A model generated the notes under the pieces. The model was not told the origin of the DNA and made no database searches. It saw nothing but the letters and a program-made list of their open reading frames with translations. From Lachnospiraceae bacterium (GTDB taxonomy: Bacteria > Bacillota > Clostridia > Lachnospirales > Lachnospiraceae): a stretch of 64,000 bases of DNA. Made by a program: the position numbers and the translations under genes. The first letter of the stretch is position 1, and each line of letters starts with the position of its first letter. Below, piece after piece: positions 34,217-42,789 of this stretch. The stretch covers positions 124,001 to 188,000 of the forward strand of contig SVFD01000001.1 in NCBI GenBank assembly GCA_015057025.1. The letters run 5' to 3'.

Positions 34217-35812
34217 ATGAACATAGCAGCATATTGTCGAGTTTCCACAGATAAAGAAGACCAGCTCAACAGTTTAGAGACTCAGAAAGAGTTTTTCTTA
34301 GAATACACGAAACGCACAGGGGACAACCTTATTAAATTATATGCAGACGAAGGTATTTCAGGAACCAAAATCAAAAATCGTAAAGAATTCCAGCGTATGC
34401 TTGCAGACGCTGAGAAAGGTTTATTTGATATGGTAGTGGTAAAGGATATCTCCCGTTTTGCCAGAAACACGGTTGACTTGTTACAGAGCGTCCGTAAGTT
34501 AAAAGCGCTTGGCATCGAGACACAGTTCCTTACTGCTAACATGACAAGTATGGGTAACTCTGAATTCGTATTAACTATCTTTGGTGCATTGGCGCAGGAA
34601 GAAAGTGCGAACACATCTAAGCGTATCAAATTCGGTAAGAAGATGAATGCAGAAAAAGGTCGAGTTCCAAACATTGTTTACGGATACGATAAAACCATCG
34701 GTGATTATTTCAATCTATCCATCAATGAAGAGGAAGCAAAGGTTATTCGCCAGATGTACAAGTGGTACACAGAAGAAGGCTTTGGTGGTGCAAAGATTGC
34801 AAACATGCTTAATGAACGTGGTGTGAAAACCAAGAGAGGAAATAATTGGAGTCAGAATTCTGTATGTCGCATTCTGACTAATGAGATATATACCGGAAAG
34901 ATTATTAATGGAAAAGAAGAGGTTGCAGATTTCTTGACTGGACAGAGAAAGGAAAAAGATGAATCTGAATGGTTAGTAACCATTCGTCCGGAACTTCGTA
35001 TTATTGATGATGAAATATTTGATAGAGCACAGGAGATTTTAAAGGGGCGTCATGATTCCTTTAAGATGACACATGAACGTCAGAGCAACAAGCATTTATT
35101 CTCCACATTGATTAAATGTAAAGATTGTGGTTGGTCTTTCCGTAGAACAGTTCGTCAGTATAAGAACACTTATATTCGTTGGGTATGTTCCGGTCACAAT
35201 GGTCGTGGTGCAGATAGTTGCCCAAATGCAATTACAGTGGATGAAGAAGAATTGATTCAGGTATTGCAGGAGTACTTTCAGGATGTGTTCAGTAAAAAGA
35301 AGAAAGTAATTGAACATGTGATCAAAGAGTTCCAACGTGTTTATAAAGCTAAAGATGAGAACGTGGAATATGAAAAGGAATTAACTACAGAGTTAAATCG
35401 ACTTCGTAAGGCGCGTGAGAAATATATGGATATGTACACCGATGATTTGATTTCCAGAGAGGAATTAAATGAGAAAATCGGTGGCATGAGAAAAGAGATT
35501 GATAGATTGGAAAATGAACTGAAAATGGTGTCTTACAATCTGACAAAGGGAGAGCAGTTAGAAGCGATTCTTAACAGCACCTTCAAAGAGATGGACGATA
35601 TCACAGATGTTCATGAAATGACAAATACACAGTTAAAACGTCTTATCAATAAAATCGAAGTGGACAAGGATGGTAATGTGGATATTTACTTGCGTCTTAT
35701 CGGTGACTTGGGATTAGATGACACTGTGCTTATCGAAGGCGCAGAAGACAGCGAAAACAACTCAGAAACAATCCCAACTAAAACCATTCCAAATTGTACC
35801 AACCGTACATAA
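34217..35812 (+). CDS. Large serine recombinase (skin-type, SpoIVCA-like)
   Basis: The protein has 531 residues. The resolvase catalytic domain carries the nucleophile in AAYCRVSTDKEDQ (Ser10) and the arginine in VVKDISRFARNTVDL. The recombinase domain follows (INEEEAKVIRQMYKWYTEEG), then a zinc ribbon (CKDCGWSFRR and CSGHNGRGADSC) and a coiled coil (about 380-450), as in large serine integrases. AGAAAGGTAG precedes the ATG. The stop (35810-35812) lies on the right attachment core, so the last codons belong to the att site. It probably excises the element and restores spoIIID. Confidence 0.95.
   Translation: MNIAAYCRVSTDKEDQLNSLETQKEFFLEYTKRTGDNLIKLYADEGISGTKIKNRKEFQRMLADAEKGLFDMVVVKDISRFARNTVDLLQSVRKLKALGIETQFLTANMTSMGNSEFVLTIFGALAQEESANTSKRIKFGKKMNAEKGRVPNIVYGYDKTIGDYFNLSINEEEAKVIRQMYKWYTEEGFGGAKIANMLNERGVKTKRGNNWSQNSVCRILTNEIYTGKIINGKEEVADFLTGQRKEKDESEWLVTIRPELRIIDDEIFDRAQEILKGRHDSFKMTHERQSNKHLFSTLIKCKDCGWSFRRTVRQYKNTYIRWVCSGHNGRGADSCPNAITVDEEELIQVLQEYFQDVFSKKKKVIEHVIKEFQRVYKAKDENVEYEKELTTELNRLRKAREKYMDMYTDDLISREELNEKIGGMRKEIDRLENELKMVSYNLTKGEQLEAILNSTFKEMDDITDVHEMTNTQLKRLINKIEVDKDGNVDIYLRLIGDLGLDDTVLIEGAEDSENNSETIPTKTIPNCTNRT
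35802..35811 (+). other. attR core of the spoIIID element
   Basis: This is the second copy of ACCGTACATA. It is read in two frames here: as the last codons and stop of the recombinase (CGT ACA TAA), and as Thr-Val-His of spoIIID. Confidence 0.85.
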
Positions 35813-35951
35813 AGACGTAACGGAACGCCTGGAGGAAATTGATCCGTCTCTTGCGAAACGGGCAAGGGTTGTGTTGGATGTTAATAAGTCAGAGCGGCAT
35901 ATTCGTGGAGGAATGGCAACCAGAGAGAAATATTTACATCAGCATATATAA
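35802..35951 (+). CDS. spoIIID: SpoIIID, C-terminal half (gene split by inserted element)
   Basis: Read from the attachment core, the frame gives TVHKDVTERLEEIDPSLAKR, ARVVLDVNKSERHIRGGMAT, REKYLHQHI and TAA. This is the second half of SpoIIID: the end of the recognition helix (STVHKDVTERL) and the basic C-terminal tail (ERHIRGG). It has no ribosome binding site of its own and is silent unless joined to the 5' half at 20184-20297. The joined product has 84 residues, the family's usual length. No stop or frameshift is present, so the gene is recoverable rather than dead. Confidence 0.92.
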   Translation, partial: TVHKDVTERLEEIDPSLAKRARVVLDVNKSERHIRGGMATREKYLHQHI

Positions 35952-35962
35952 TGAAGTTTAAG

Positions 35963-35999
35963 AAGCTCTTTTACCTATTATAGTAAGAGAGCTTTTTGC
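35963..35999 (+). terminator. Intrinsic terminator of spoIIID
   Basis: AAGCTCTTTTA (35963-35973) pairs with TAAGAGAGCTT (35984-35994), followed by TTTGCT. It lies 12 bases after the spoIIID stop and would end the rejoined transcript. Confidence 0.75.
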
Positions 36000-36048
36000 T
36001 GTTATGATAGACAGAAATAGGTATTAATGTAAGAATTATGTGATTGCC

Positions 36049-36077
36049 TTGACTAAGTGCGTCAATTGGAATAAAAT
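36049..36077 (+). promoter_or_regulatory. Candidate sigmaA promoter of the hydrogenase-like/MCP gene
   Basis: TTGACT (36049-36054) and TAAAAT (36072-36077) are 17 bp apart and end 35 bases before the start codon. Confidence 0.55.
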
Positions 36078-36111
36078 ATATATAATTATACTCATTGGGG
36101 GAGGAAACAAT

Positions 36112-38034
36112 ATGGGAGAGTTAAATAAGGGGTTAGTCTATACCAACGATGATTGCGTGGGATGTAATCGTTGTATATCTGTTTGTCCTGTTTTACAGGC
36201 TAATCATGCAGCAGTGGAAGGATTGGATAATGTTGTAAAAGTTGATGGAGATGCATGTGTACATTGCGGAGCATGTATTGATGTCTGTCAGCATAAAGCA
36301 AGAGCTTTTGAGGATGATACAGAGAGATTCTTTGAGGACTTAGCAAAGGGGCAGCGTATCAGTTTATTACTTGCTCCTGCATTTATTGCAAATTATCCTG
36401 ACCAGTACAGACAGATTTTAGGTTATTTGAAGAGTATTGGAGCAAATCGTATTATCAGTATTAGTTTTGGTGCAGATATTACCACTTGGGCGTATTTGAA
36501 TTGGCTTACTAAGCATAATCTGGTTGGCGGAATTTCTCAGCCTTGTCCGGCGGTTGTAGATTATATTGAGCATTATGTACCTGAACTGGTATCGAAACTA
36601 GTACCGATTCACAGTCCTATGATGTGTGGAGCTATTTATGCAAAGAAATATATGAACATTACGGATAAGCTCGCATTTATCAGTCCTTGTATTGCAAAGA
36701 AGTCCGAAATAACCAGACCGCAGAATGCAGGTTATATTGAATATAATGTTACCTTTGAACATTTGCTTAAGAAGTTGGAAGGTATGGACTTAAGCAGATA
36801 TAATGCTTTTGATGAAGTGGAATACGGACTGGGTAGTGTATATCCTCAGCCCGGTGGATTACGTGAGAACGTAGAACATTTCCTTGGACAGGATGTTTTC
36901 ATCCGTCAGATTGAAGGGGAGAAGCATGTTTATCATTTCTTAGAGACTTATGCTGAACGTGTAAAATCCGGCAAAGAGTTACCTTTTATGGTTGATGCAC
37001 TTAATTGCGGTGGCGGATGTATTTACGGTACAGCAACCGATCCTGAGAATGAAATGAATGATGATATTTTACTTGAAATTCATAATCAGAGAGTAAAGTC
37101 AAATCGTCATAATAAAAAGAGTGCATGGAGCAAAGAGAATACACCGGAAGCTCGTTTGAAGTTACTAAATGAACAGTTTAAGAAACTGGATATTAATGAC
37201 TTTGTTTGTACATATGAAGTAAAAGATGCTCGCTTGGAAGAGGTTCCTGAAGAAGTCATTGAGAATGTATTCATGAAGATGAAGAAATTCGAGCCTGAAC
37301 AGAGAAATATTAATTGTGGTGCTTGCGGATATAAGAATTGTAAGACTATGGCTACTGCGGTTGCCTGTGGCATTAATGTAGTAGATAATTGTATTCATTA
37401 TGTAAAAGATGAGTTGAGCGAAACAATGAAGTACGTAGAGGCAAAAGCTTTAGAAGCAGAAGAGCCGAGAAAGCAGAAAGAAGCCATCTATCAGGAAGTG
37501 GCCGCTGAGTTGGCACGTATAACGGAAGCGATGAGTGAGTTGTCGGAAGGAAATCAGGCAACGGCAGCAGATGCAACCAATATGGCGCAGAAGATGTCTG
37601 CAGTGGCAGAATTCGGTGATAAGATGCAGGAATCTACGGAGCAGGTAACTAAGTCTGTAAAGGGATATGACGAAATTAACGAAGAAATTATTAAGATTTC
37701 AAGTAAGACCAATATGCTGGCTTTAAATGCGGGTATTGAAGCAGCAAGAGCAGGTGAAGCAGGTAAAGGTTTTGCGGTCATTGCCGAGCGAGTACGAGAA
37801 CTTGCTGAATTAACGAAGTTTACGGTAGAAGGCGGACAGAAACAGAGCAAGGATGTTGTTCCTGCTATGGAAAATCTTGCAAGTGAAACAGAAGTGTTCT
37901 TAGATAATATTCGTCAGGTAAATGAAGCAATTGTAACGCTTGCAGCAAATAGCGAAGAAATTGCAGCAAAGACGGCAGAGATTGAATCTTTGATTGAAAG
38001 AATTACAGAACAGATGCAGCAGATGATAGAATAG
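36112..38034 (+). CDS. Degenerate [FeFe]-hydrogenase domain fused to an MCP signalling domain
   Basis: The protein has 640 residues. Two N-terminal [4Fe-4S] motifs (CVGCNRCISVCPVLQ, CVHCGACIDVCQH) precede an [FeFe]-hydrogenase large-subunit-like domain with SQPCPAVVDYIEHYVPEL, FISPCIAKKSE and NCGGGCIYG. An Fe-S domain follows (INCGACGYKNCKTMATAVAC), then a chemoreceptor signalling helix ([20 protein letters not shown]). There is no transmembrane segment, so it is cytosolic. The first H-cluster motif reads SQPCP instead of TSCCP, losing the proton-transfer cysteine, so a sensory role for H2 or redox is likely. GGGGGAGG precedes the ATG. Confidence 0.88.
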   Translation: MGELNKGLVYTNDDCVGCNRCISVCPVLQANHAAVEGLDNVVKVDGDACVHCGACIDVCQHKARAFEDDTERFFEDLAKGQRISLLLAPAFIANYPDQYRQILGYLKSIGANRIISISFGADITTWAYLNWLTKHNLVGGISQPCPAVVDYIEHYVPELVSKLVPIHSPMMCGAIYAKKYMNITDKLAFISPCIAKKSEITRPQNAGYIEYNVTFEHLLKKLEGMDLSRYNAFDEVEYGLGSVYPQPGGLRENVEHFLGQDVFIRQIEGEKHVYHFLETYAERVKSGKELPFMVDALNCGGGCIYGTATDPENEMNDDILLEIHNQRVKSNRHNKKSAWSKENTPEARLKLLNEQFKKLDINDFVCTYEVKDARLEEVPEEVIENVFMKMKKFEPEQRNINCGACGYKNCKTMATAVACGINVVDNCIHYVKDELSETMKYVEAKALEAEEPRKQKEAIYQEVAAELARITEAMSELSEGNQATAADATNMAQKMSAVAEFGDKMQESTEQVTKSVKGYDEINEEIIKISSKTNMLALNAGIEAARAGEAGKGFAVIAERVRELAELTKFTVEGGQKQSKDVVPAMENLASETEVFLDNIRQVNEAIVTLAANSEEIAAKTAEIESLIERITEQMQQMIE

Positions 38035-38123
38035 TAGACGAAAGTAGTGTCTGATTGCGTTTTATAAAATGGATGAGTTTAGGAATACTAATAGAAACAT
38101 CCGATGGCTAAAGGAGACTGGAC

Positions 38124-39134
38124 ATGACATTAGAAGAAAAGAGACAGCATGATAAGGAGATTAGCGATAAATATTTATTGCGTGATGAAGACATTACAGA
38201 GGAAGAATATGCTTCTTTAAGTATTCAGGATATGTGCGTATTATTAAATAATGCAAAATGGTTTTTAAATTCTGAAGATTATGTATCGGATTCCGATAAA
38301 TCGGATGATATGAAAAACCGCATCAGAAAAATGCACAGTGTTTTGATACAAAAGATAATCGATGCACCAGTGATTTATTCTGTACTTGATACAGCAACCG
38401 GGTACCCGTTTATTACGGAAATCGAAGATTCTATTTGGATTTTTTCTACTGAAGAGTATGCGAACCTGTGTGTTGAACATTATCGCGAAGAAGGAAGAGT
38501 GTTCCGCGTAAAAGAAATTAAGAAGGAGCAGTTTATCCCGTTTCTTTCAAGAGCTTTTTTTACAAATGGCGTCGGTGGCATTTTTGTTGATAATGGTCAG
38601 GTAGGATACTTTATAAAGAAAGAATATATTTTAAAAGCTCCAAATTATGATAATGTACCTGAAAAAGATATTCCGGTTACTAATCCTGGTTTGATGCGTG
38701 CTTACATGAAATTTATTCAGGAAAAGCAGTGGAAGGTTAGTTATCATGAGCGTCGCAAGGTTCTTTCCAAGCTGGAAAATGATTTAATGCGTGAGCTTCC
38801 TAAGGCCAGATTGTTAATTCCGACGAAAGGAGCACCGGAATCTTTGGATGCAAAAGATATCAGATTGGGTAGAAACGCTAATACGATTCTTCCTATGTAT
38901 GAAGATAATTTAGGGCAGAAGGCATTGCCGGCATTTACAGACTGGAATCAATTTAATTTGGTATATGCAGGAGATGAGTATCATGCATGGGCGATGGATT
39001 TTCCGGCTGTAGCGAAGATTTTGTATGAAGAGAACGGCTTTGATTGTATTGTAGTAAATTTAAAGAGCAGACCTCTTACAATTACCAGAGACGTTTTATC
39101 CAGACTGGTAGAAGTAGTAGGAAATTTATGGTAG
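38124..39134 (+). CDS. SseB-domain-like protein
   Basis: This 336-residue soluble protein has unassigned N-terminal 200 residues. The last 120 (ARLLIPTKGAPESLDAKDIR, ILPMYEDNLGQKALPAFTDW, FDCIVVNLKSRPLTITRDVL) show the SseB N-terminal-domain pattern of LPVFTS-like and GIVINP-like strands, here as CIVVNLKSRPL. The function of this domain in Gram-positive bacteria is not established. AAAGGAGACTGG precedes the ATG. It lies 89 bases after the hydrogenase-like/MCP gene and is followed by a strong terminator, so co-transcription is possible. Confidence 0.65.
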   Translation: MTLEEKRQHDKEISDKYLLRDEDITEEEYASLSIQDMCVLLNNAKWFLNSEDYVSDSDKSDDMKNRIRKMHSVLIQKIIDAPVIYSVLDTATGYPFITEIEDSIWIFSTEEYANLCVEHYREEGRVFRVKEIKKEQFIPFLSRAFFTNGVGGIFVDNGQVGYFIKKEYILKAPNYDNVPEKDIPVTNPGLMRAYMKFIQEKQWKVSYHERRKVLSKLENDLMRELPKARLLIPTKGAPESLDAKDIRLGRNANTILPMYEDNLGQKALPAFTDWNQFNLVYAGDEYHAWAMDFPAVAKILYEENGFDCIVVNLKSRPLTITRDVLSRLVEVVGNLW

Positions 39135-39146
39135 TATGAATTTAAG

Positions 39147-39180
39147 AACATCTTCGGGTTTTGTCCCGAAGATGTTTTTT
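39147..39180 (+). terminator. Intrinsic terminator between convergent genes
   Basis: AACATCTTCGGG (39147-39158) pairs with CCCGAAGATGTT (39165-39176), followed by TTTT. It ends the SseB-like gene; the AraC gene ends at the same place on the other strand. Confidence 0.85.
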
Positions 39181-39934
39181 AGTGCATATTTTCACCTATA
39201 TCAGAATGTCCACCAAAACGGATCCGGTATTCTTTTGGGGTCATATTATGTGTTTTACGAAAAATTTTGGCAAGATAACTGTAAGAAGAAAAGTTTAAGT
39301 ATTCGCTGATTTCCGATAATGTGTATTCTGAGTATTTCAGCATATTTTCAACAGCTTCCATTTTTTTAGACATAATATAGTCTGAAAGTGTGGAGCCTGT
39401 TTCTTTATGAAAAAGAGTTGATAAATAGGAACGATTCAGGTCGGTAATATCAGCTAAAATTTGTCCGTTTAAAGTTTCGTGAAGATGATAATAAATATAA
39501 TCCATACATTGAATAACAGGTTTGGAGAGTACAGTTTTTCTCTGAATGGAAATGACTTGTTTGACGTAATAAGTTAACATCTCTTTGTGTATGGCATAGA
39601 TTTCAGAAACGCTTTCTGCTTTATCGGCTCTTTGGATAAATAGGTCACTGGCAATATATGCAGTTTCGTGATCCATGCCGCCTTCAATGGCATAGCGGGT
39701 GGCCAATGTAGTTGCGGCTACAAAAAGATATTGAGCGTTACGAAGCGGATGATCGGATAAATGCCCGACTGTATCCGAGTGGAATATACGTATGCCTTCT
39801 TCTACAGCCTTCATATCCCCCTGTTTAATATATTCGTAGGATAAAACTTCTTCGCTGTAACTATGGTGTCTGGTACTGTTTTCTCGTTGCACAAATTGCA
39901 GGTGAGAAATTTTTTTTTCTAAAGAATCGTTCAT
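39179..39934 (-). CDS. AraC-family transcriptional regulator
   Basis: The protein has 251 residues. The C-terminal 100 hold two HTHs (NGQILADITDLNRSYLSTLF, then YTLSEISEYLNFSSYSYLAK) and the signature IFRKTHNMTPKEYRIRF. The N-terminal half is a helical ligand domain of unknown specificity, not a cupin. The ATG at 39934 has AAGGAGA upstream; a longer frame from 39967 covers that site. It is divergent from the MATE pump, with tandem 20-bp repeats between, so it probably activates the pump in response to a drug or metabolite. Confidence 0.88.
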   Translation of the reverse strand: MNDSLEKKISHLQFVQRENSTRHHSYSEEVLSYEYIKQGDMKAVEEGIRIFHSDTVGHLSDHPLRNAQYLFVAATTLATRYAIEGGMDHETAYIASDLFIQRADKAESVSEIYAIHKEMLTYYVKQVISIQRKTVLSKPVIQCMDYIYYHLHETLNGQILADITDLNRSYLSTLFHKETGSTLSDYIMSKKMEAVENMLKYSEYTLSEISEYLNFSSYSYLAKIFRKTHNMTPKEYRIRFGGHSDIGENMH

Positions 39935-40050
39935 CAGAATCTCCTTTTTATAATAAATGAATATCAAACCATAAATTATTTAAGCATTTTGCAAATAAAA
40001 AAAGTAAAATGAATATTTTAAATATACATTATCACCAATCTTAAAAAAGA

Positions 40051-40112
40051 ACAACAAAATTACTGTAAAAACAACAAAAATATTGTAAAAGCAAAAATTT
40101 CACTGTTATAAT
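40051..40112 (+). promoter_or_regulatory. MATE promoter with tandem AraC-type operator
   Basis: ACAACAAAATTACTGTAAAA (40051-40070) is followed directly by ACAACAAAAATATTGTAAAA (40071-40090), 18 of 20 identical. The second copy contains the -35 (TTGTAA, 40083-40088), and TATAAT follows at 40107-40112, 18 bp on. Direct repeats overlapping the -35 are how AraC-family activators usually bind. Confidence 0.75.
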
Positions 40113-40144
40113 CGCAAGGTAGAAAAAGAAAGGAGCAGAGGAAA

Positions 40145-41560
40145 ATGAATGCCGCAGCGAAAAGTAATTTAAAAAAGAATGCCGGAAACATGACAGAAGG
40201 TTCCATTTTGGGTTGTTTATTAACCTTTGCTTTTCCAATCTTAATAGGAAATATATTTCAGCAATTGTATAACGTAGTGGACACAGCAGTGGTAGGAAAT
40301 GTGTTGGGAGATAATGCATTGGCATCCATTGGAGCGGCTGCACCGATATATAGTCTCGTCGTCAGTTTTGCAAATGGTATCACCAATGGATTTGCGGTGA
40401 TTATTGCCAGAGCTTTTGGTGCTGATAAGGAGGATGAGATCCGTAAGTCGGTTGCACTTACTTTTGTATTGACAGCTGTTTTATCCGTAATTTTTATGGC
40501 CGGGAGTCTGCTATTATTGAATCCGCTGTTAAACTTTTTAGAGACACCGGCTACCATTATAAAAGAAACGAAGCAATATCTTTTTATTATATTGGCATTT
40601 TCTGTTGCGACCATGTTTTATAATATGTTTGCCGGCATGCTTCGTGCTATCGGTAACAGCCGTGCGCCTTTATATTTTCTGGTGATTGCAATGATAATCA
40701 ACGTGCTGCTTGACATTATATTAGTTAAATATACACCTCTTGGTGTAGCAGGAGCAGCATGCGCAACAGTGATTGCCCAGCTTATGTCAGTGGTTTTATG
40801 TATTGTATATATTTATAAAAAATGTCCGATGTTTATCTTTCGTCCTAAGGATGTGGTATGGGATGGAAGATTAATCGGAGAGCTTCTGTCTACAGGTCTG
40901 TCCATGGGACTTATGATTGTTGTAGTATCCATTGGTTCCGTTGCCTTGCAACGTGCGGTCAATTCTTTGGGAGAACAGACTATTGCGGCGCATACGGCAG
41001 CAAGAAAAATTGACGATATTTTTATGCTTCCTTTGGGAACGATTACTATGGCAGCATCAACATTTACCAGTCAAAATTTTGGTGCAGGAAAGATGGAACG
41101 TGTAAAAAAAGGCATTATTACATCCATATTAATCGATTTTGTGTGGAGTGCTTTTGCTTGTCTGTGTTCGGTATTCGGAAGCGGACTTATGGTACAGTTG
41201 TTAAGCGGTACTAAAGATCCGGTTGTATTGAATTGTGCAACGAATTATATTCGAATTAATTTGCCATTTTTCTTTGTATTAAGTATTCTATTAGTGCTTC
41301 GAAGCAGTTTACAAAGTGTAGGAAGAAAATTAATTCCGGTGATAGGCAGTATTGTGGAACTAATTGCAAAGTTTCTTGCGGTTATTGTAATTGTTCCGAT
41401 GTTTGGATATATGGGTGTATGTTTCTTAGAACCGGTTATTTGGATTTTAAGTGCCATGTTGGTGTGTGTGGAATATGTCCGTTTTGTAAGAGCAAATCGC
41501 CAATTCTGCTGTGACGAGGAAAAGAGTAAGACAAAGCCTCGCACAGTTTCATCATTATAA
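40145..41560 (+). CDS. MATE-family multidrug efflux transporter
   Basis: This 471-residue protein has twelve predicted membrane helices. The opening helix region (GCLLTFAFPILIGNIFQQLY) and NVVDTAVVGNVLGDNALASI are typical of bacterial MATE (NorM/DinF) exporters driven by Na+ or H+. FANGITNGFAVIIARAFGA and QRAVNSLGEQTIAAHTAARK are further family segments. AAAGGAGCAGAGG precedes the ATG. It is transcribed away from the AraC gene and followed by a terminator. The substrate is unknown. Confidence 0.93.
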   Translation: MNAAAKSNLKKNAGNMTEGSILGCLLTFAFPILIGNIFQQLYNVVDTAVVGNVLGDNALASIGAAAPIYSLVVSFANGITNGFAVIIARAFGADKEDEIRKSVALTFVLTAVLSVIFMAGSLLLLNPLLNFLETPATIIKETKQYLFIILAFSVATMFYNMFAGMLRAIGNSRAPLYFLVIAMIINVLLDIILVKYTPLGVAGAACATVIAQLMSVVLCIVYIYKKCPMFIFRPKDVVWDGRLIGELLSTGLSMGLMIVVVSIGSVALQRAVNSLGEQTIAAHTAARKIDDIFMLPLGTITMAASTFTSQNFGAGKMERVKKGIITSILIDFVWSAFACLCSVFGSGLMVQLLSGTKDPVVLNCATNYIRINLPFFFVLSILLVLRSSLQSVGRKLIPVIGSIVELIAKFLAVIVIVPMFGYMGVCFLEPVIWILSAMLVCVEYVRFVRANRQFCCDEEKSKTKPRTVSSL

Positions 41561-41573
41561 ATAAACCCCTCTA

Positions 41574-41609
41574 AAAGAGACGCGGCAGTGTATGCTGCGT
41601 CTCTTTTTG
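41574..41609 (+). terminator. Intrinsic terminator after the MATE gene
   Basis: AGAGACG and CGTCTCT flank a GCAG/CTGC inner stem (41577-41604), followed by TTTTTG. Confidence 0.8.
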
Positions 41610-41695
41610 TGAAGATGAATTATGCTATAATTTATTATTTGGTTTCAGGTGATTTCGTAAGACAATAAACAATTATAAAAAGGGCTAAAAATATA

Positions 41696-41724
41696 TTGAC
41701 AAAAGGAAAAAGTTGGAATATATT
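41696..41724 (+). promoter_or_regulatory. SigmaA promoter of the SPFH gene
   Basis: TTGACA (41696-41701) and TATATT (41719-41724) are 17 bp apart. AATGATAT occurs twice just downstream (about 41725-41746), a possible operator. Confidence 0.65.
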
Positions 41725-41804
41725 AATGATATCAAAATGATATTAAAAAGAAATCGTTTTGAACCGGGTTGTGTAAAAGTATAGATAAAACGGAGGAGAG
41801 TTTT

Positions 41805-42779
41805 ATGGAAGAGAAAATGAAAATGAATGTAAATGTAACGGAGAAAGAAATCAGACCGATGTCTGGTATGGTTATGTTGTTGCTTATTATTTTGGCATCA
41901 CTGGCAAGTATCGGTTTATTTGTTGTAGGAGCCATGTTTAACGTTTTTCTTATTATTGCAGGTGCTATACTTTTTATCATTGCAATGATTTGTATCGGCG
42001 GTTTGAAAGTGGTCAATCCTAACGAAGCACTTGTACTGACTTTATTCGGTAAATATTATGGAACAATTAAAAGTGCAGGCTTTTACTTTGTAAATCCTTT
42101 TGCCACTGCTTTTAATCCGGGTGCGGAGAAAATAGCGACCAAGGATGCTAATGGTAATGTATATATGAGAACAGTGGGAACCAAAAAGGTGTCTACCAAG
42201 GTTTGTACATTAAATAATGAGAAGCAGAAGGTAAATGATGTTTTGGGCAATCCTATTATCATCGGTGCAGTTGTTATCTGGAAGGTAGTGAATCCTACGC
42301 AGGCTGTGTTTGCAGTAGAGAATTATCGCGACTATTTATCTATTCAGTGCGATTCTACAATTAGAAATATTGCCAGACTTTATCCTTATGATGATTTGCA
42401 GGAAGATGATGACGTGGAAGAGAAAACCTTGCGCGGCAGCAGTCAGGAAATTGCAGAGCAGATGAAGAACGAACTTCAGGAACGCGTAGCCGGTGCGGGA
42501 CTTGAGATTATGGAAGTACGTATTACACATCTTGCATATTCGGAAGAAATTGCAGCAGCAATGTTACAGCGTCAGCAGGCAGTGGCAGTGATTGCAGCAC
42601 GCCAGAAGATTGTAGAAGGCGCAGTAAGCATGGTTAAAATGGCGATCGACCAGTTAGACGAGAATGGAGTGGTTGTTTTAGACGATGAACGTAAGGCTGC
42701 AATGGTAAGTAACCTTCTTGTTGTACTTTGTGGAAATAAAGAAGCTCAGCCTATTGTAAACAGTGGTTCCATTTACTAG
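41805..42779 (+). CDS. SPFH/band-7 domain membrane protein
   Basis: The protein has 324 residues. Two adjacent N-terminal hydrophobic helices ([39 protein letters not shown]) precede the SPFH domain, with [40 protein letters not shown] and a long helix [20 protein letters not shown]. The helix [19 protein letters not shown] is typical of membrane-domain scaffolds. GGAGGAG precedes the ATG at 41805. The following small Arc-like gene is a frequent partner, but here a long palindrome separates them. Confidence 0.88.
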   Translation: MEEKMKMNVNVTEKEIRPMSGMVMLLLIILASLASIGLFVVGAMFNVFLIIAGAILFIIAMICIGGLKVVNPNEALVLTLFGKYYGTIKSAGFYFVNPFATAFNPGAEKIATKDANGNVYMRTVGTKKVSTKVCTLNNEKQKVNDVLGNPIIIGAVVIWKVVNPTQAVFAVENYRDYLSIQCDSTIRNIARLYPYDDLQEDDDVEEKTLRGSSQEIAEQMKNELQERVAGAGLEIMEVRITHLAYSEEIAAAMLQRQQAVAVIAARQKIVEGAVSMVKMAIDQLDENGVVVLDDERKAAMVSNLLVVLCGNKEAQPIVNSGSIY

Positions 42780-42789
42780 CAGGTATTTG

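Larger units (their letters stand above)
20299..35811 (+). mobile_element. 15.5-kb skin-like element interrupting spoIIID
   Basis: The element is bounded by the 10-bp direct repeat ACCGTACATA and lies in the same orientation as its host gene. Excision of 15,513 bp would rejoin spoIIID into an 84-codon frame. It carries an unknown minus-strand gene, three XRE regulators, a complete type I restriction-modification locus with two specificity genes, a tyrosine recombinase, a small TTG-start gene, an AlbA_2/ATPase regulator, a 66-residue ORF and, at the right edge, a large serine recombinase. No phage structural or conjugation genes are present. The layout parallels skin in sigK, where recombinase-driven excision in the mother cell restores the gene. 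Confidence 0.9.

Noticed and set aside
20299-35811. Element considered as a prophage or integrative conjugative element
   Set aside because: No capsid, tail, lysis, replication, relaxase or type IV secretion genes are present; the cargo is regulators, restriction and recombinases only.
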